Source: JAIQGF01 sp051006995 (lineage in GTDB: Bacteria > Acidobacteriota > Terriglobia > Terriglobales > Acidobacteriaceae). Taken from it: a stretch of DNA of 64,000 nucleotides. The notes beneath the pieces are model-generated. The model made no database searches and was not told where the DNA came from. It saw nothing but the letters and a program-made list of their open reading frames with translations. The translations under genes and the position numbers were made by a program. The first letter of the stretch is position 1, and each line of letters opens with the position of its first letter. The stretch lies in the NCBI GenBank assembly GCA_051006995.1, contig JBPCSQ010000012.1, positions 30,783 to 94,782 on the forward strand, written 5' to 3'. Shown piece by piece: positions 63,328 to 64,000 of this stretch.

Positions 63328-63735
63328 ATGACGATACTGCGACATGAAAGAAGCGGTGACAGTCCAACGGGAGCGAAACTGCAATCACTACTTCCGGAAT
63401 GCCCCATCTGCGGAGAAAGCACGCGTGGGCACTCCTTCGGACAACTGGCGAGTACACGTATCAGCGAGAATAAAAGAAGCGTGGTTACCCGGTTTTTCGG
63501 CATCGTGAGGCAGCACGAATGGAACCGACTGATGGAGTTCAAGGACTGGGGGAGCACTTCTGACAATCTGGTGGCTTATGCGATTAGGGGAGAACATCCC
63601 AACGGCGTCCTCATCGTCCTCAAGGATGTATTTGAAGTGTACGGGCACGATGAAATCGTATTGCAAGAAACGGTGAGCGCCCCGGAGATGGAAATCCTCT
63701 CCGCTACTGCTGCTTTGGAGTGGCACCAAATGTAG
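63328..63735 (+). CDS. Small protein after the RHS gene, candidate immunity protein
   Basis: The 135-residue product starts 14 bases after the RHS stop with GAGG 6 bases upstream; an ATG at 63289 would overlap the RHS gene. It contains a CPIC pair (Cys25/Cys28) with another Cys nearby lacking, and alpha/beta character with VLIVLKDVFEVYGHDEIVLQ. No signal peptide is visible, so it stays in the cytoplasm. Position directly behind a polymorphic-toxin-like gene is the typical place of an immunity gene, but the sequence itself gives no family. Confidence 0.5.
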   Translation: MTILRHERSGDSPTGAKLQSLLPECPICGESTRGHSFGQLASTRISENKRSVVTRFFGIVRQHEWNRLMEFKDWGSTSDNLVAYAIRGEHPNGVLIVLKDVFEVYGHDEIVLQETVSAPEMEILSATAALEWHQM

Positions 63736-63757
63736 CCACCAGTGCATTCCCGCCCAG

Positions 63758-64000
63758 CTAGCCCTTGCGCTTGAACTCGGCGAAGCCGTCGTTGTACACA
63801 CTCTGGCCATTCTCATATGCGGCTTTGGCGAGTGGCCTTCGATGTAGACGGAATTGTAGCGGAGGTTGCATCCGGAAGCCGCACGTTTCAAAAGCGTTCA
63901 ACAGGTAGGCCCGAAGCCATTCATTAACAAATAGTTCTGGTCTCCACAATTCAGTAGATCTCAATAGGCTGTGGAATCCGCCTTGGGCGCAGGGGGTCAC
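63758..64000 (-). CDS. Partial open frame at the right edge, unknown
   Basis: The frame is open across the right edge of the window and ends at 63758. Its 80 visible codons read like the C-terminus of a soluble basic protein (WLRAYLLNAFETCGFRMQPP, then KAAYENGQSVYNDGFAEFKR). No family is recognised. It is convergent with the small gene ending at 63735. Being open at the edge, it could equally be a chance frame. Confidence 0.3.
   Translation of the reverse strand: MTPCAQGGFHSLLRSTELWRPELFVNEWLRAYLLNAFETCGFRMQPPLQFRLHRRPLAKAAYENGQSVYNDGFAEFKRKG

Noticed and set aside
1..64000. CRISPR arrays, tRNA and rRNA genes, insertion sequences
   Set aside because: No regular repeat-spacer pattern, no cloverleaf-like or rRNA-like stretch, and no transposase-like product was seen by eye; small tRNAs could still be missed.

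Overview
The window (about 60% GC, densely packed, mostly + strand) looks like chromosome of a Gram-negative soil bacterium, most likely an acidobacterium. The evidence is a giant secreted subtilase with FG-GAP/VCBS repeats and a hydrophobic tail, an RHS protein interrupted by tandem beta-rich repeats, and many signal-peptide and lipoprotein leaders. The phylum is an inference from gene style; no rRNA or tRNA gene was seen.

Layout. 1-9 kb: the 3' part of a large beta-rich protein, small hypothetical proteins, and a three-gene unit (SH3b protein, SGNH hydrolase, metallophosphoesterase), followed by a decayed stretch with a frameshifted DUF4386 membrane gene. 9.2-13.7 kb: a membrane-anchored secreted protein, a beta-propeller, an N-acetylmuramidase with a peptidoglycan-binding domain, and a sigma-54 enhancer-binding regulator. 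13.7-14.0 kb: nested GTTACA palindromes and a possible -24/-12 promoter.

14.0-42.9 kb: one long, tightly overlapping operon encoding an extracellular contractile injection system (eCIS, Pvc/Afp/MAC-like). It holds a DUF3467 protein, one sheath, inner tube, a gp26-like zinc-finger protein, a disordered protein, a Pvc16-like cap (DUF4255), an AAA+ ATPase, a small conserved protein, a DUF4157 protein with an HNH-like core, a second tube protein (CIS_tube), LysM, gpD-like hub, gp5-like spike, PAAR-like tip, gp25, two gp6/J-like baseplate proteins, a gpI-like protein, a 1560-residue DUF6519/propeller/coiled-coil protein, and a multidomain glycosyltransferase. No separate tape-measure gene is evident.

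42.9-49.2 kb: a frameshifted GNAT gene, a GH19-like endolysin, a patatin remnant, a lipoprotein lytic transglycosylase and a membrane-anchored protein of unknown function. 49.2-56.0 kb (- strand): the giant subtilase. 56.5-63.7 kb: a secreted protein, a 2003-residue RHS protein with a glycine-rich C-terminal domain, and a small candidate immunity protein.

How it may work together (inference): the sigma-54 regulator switches on the eCIS operon. The flanking peptidoglycan hydrolases would free the particles by lysis. The DUF4157/HNH-like protein is a candidate cargo, and the glycosyltransferase may modify Ser/Pro-rich segments shared by several particle proteins. A separate 18-base motif, TGTTCYGRWWWCGTAACA, occurs at least five times in upstream regions and suggests an uncharacterised regulon.
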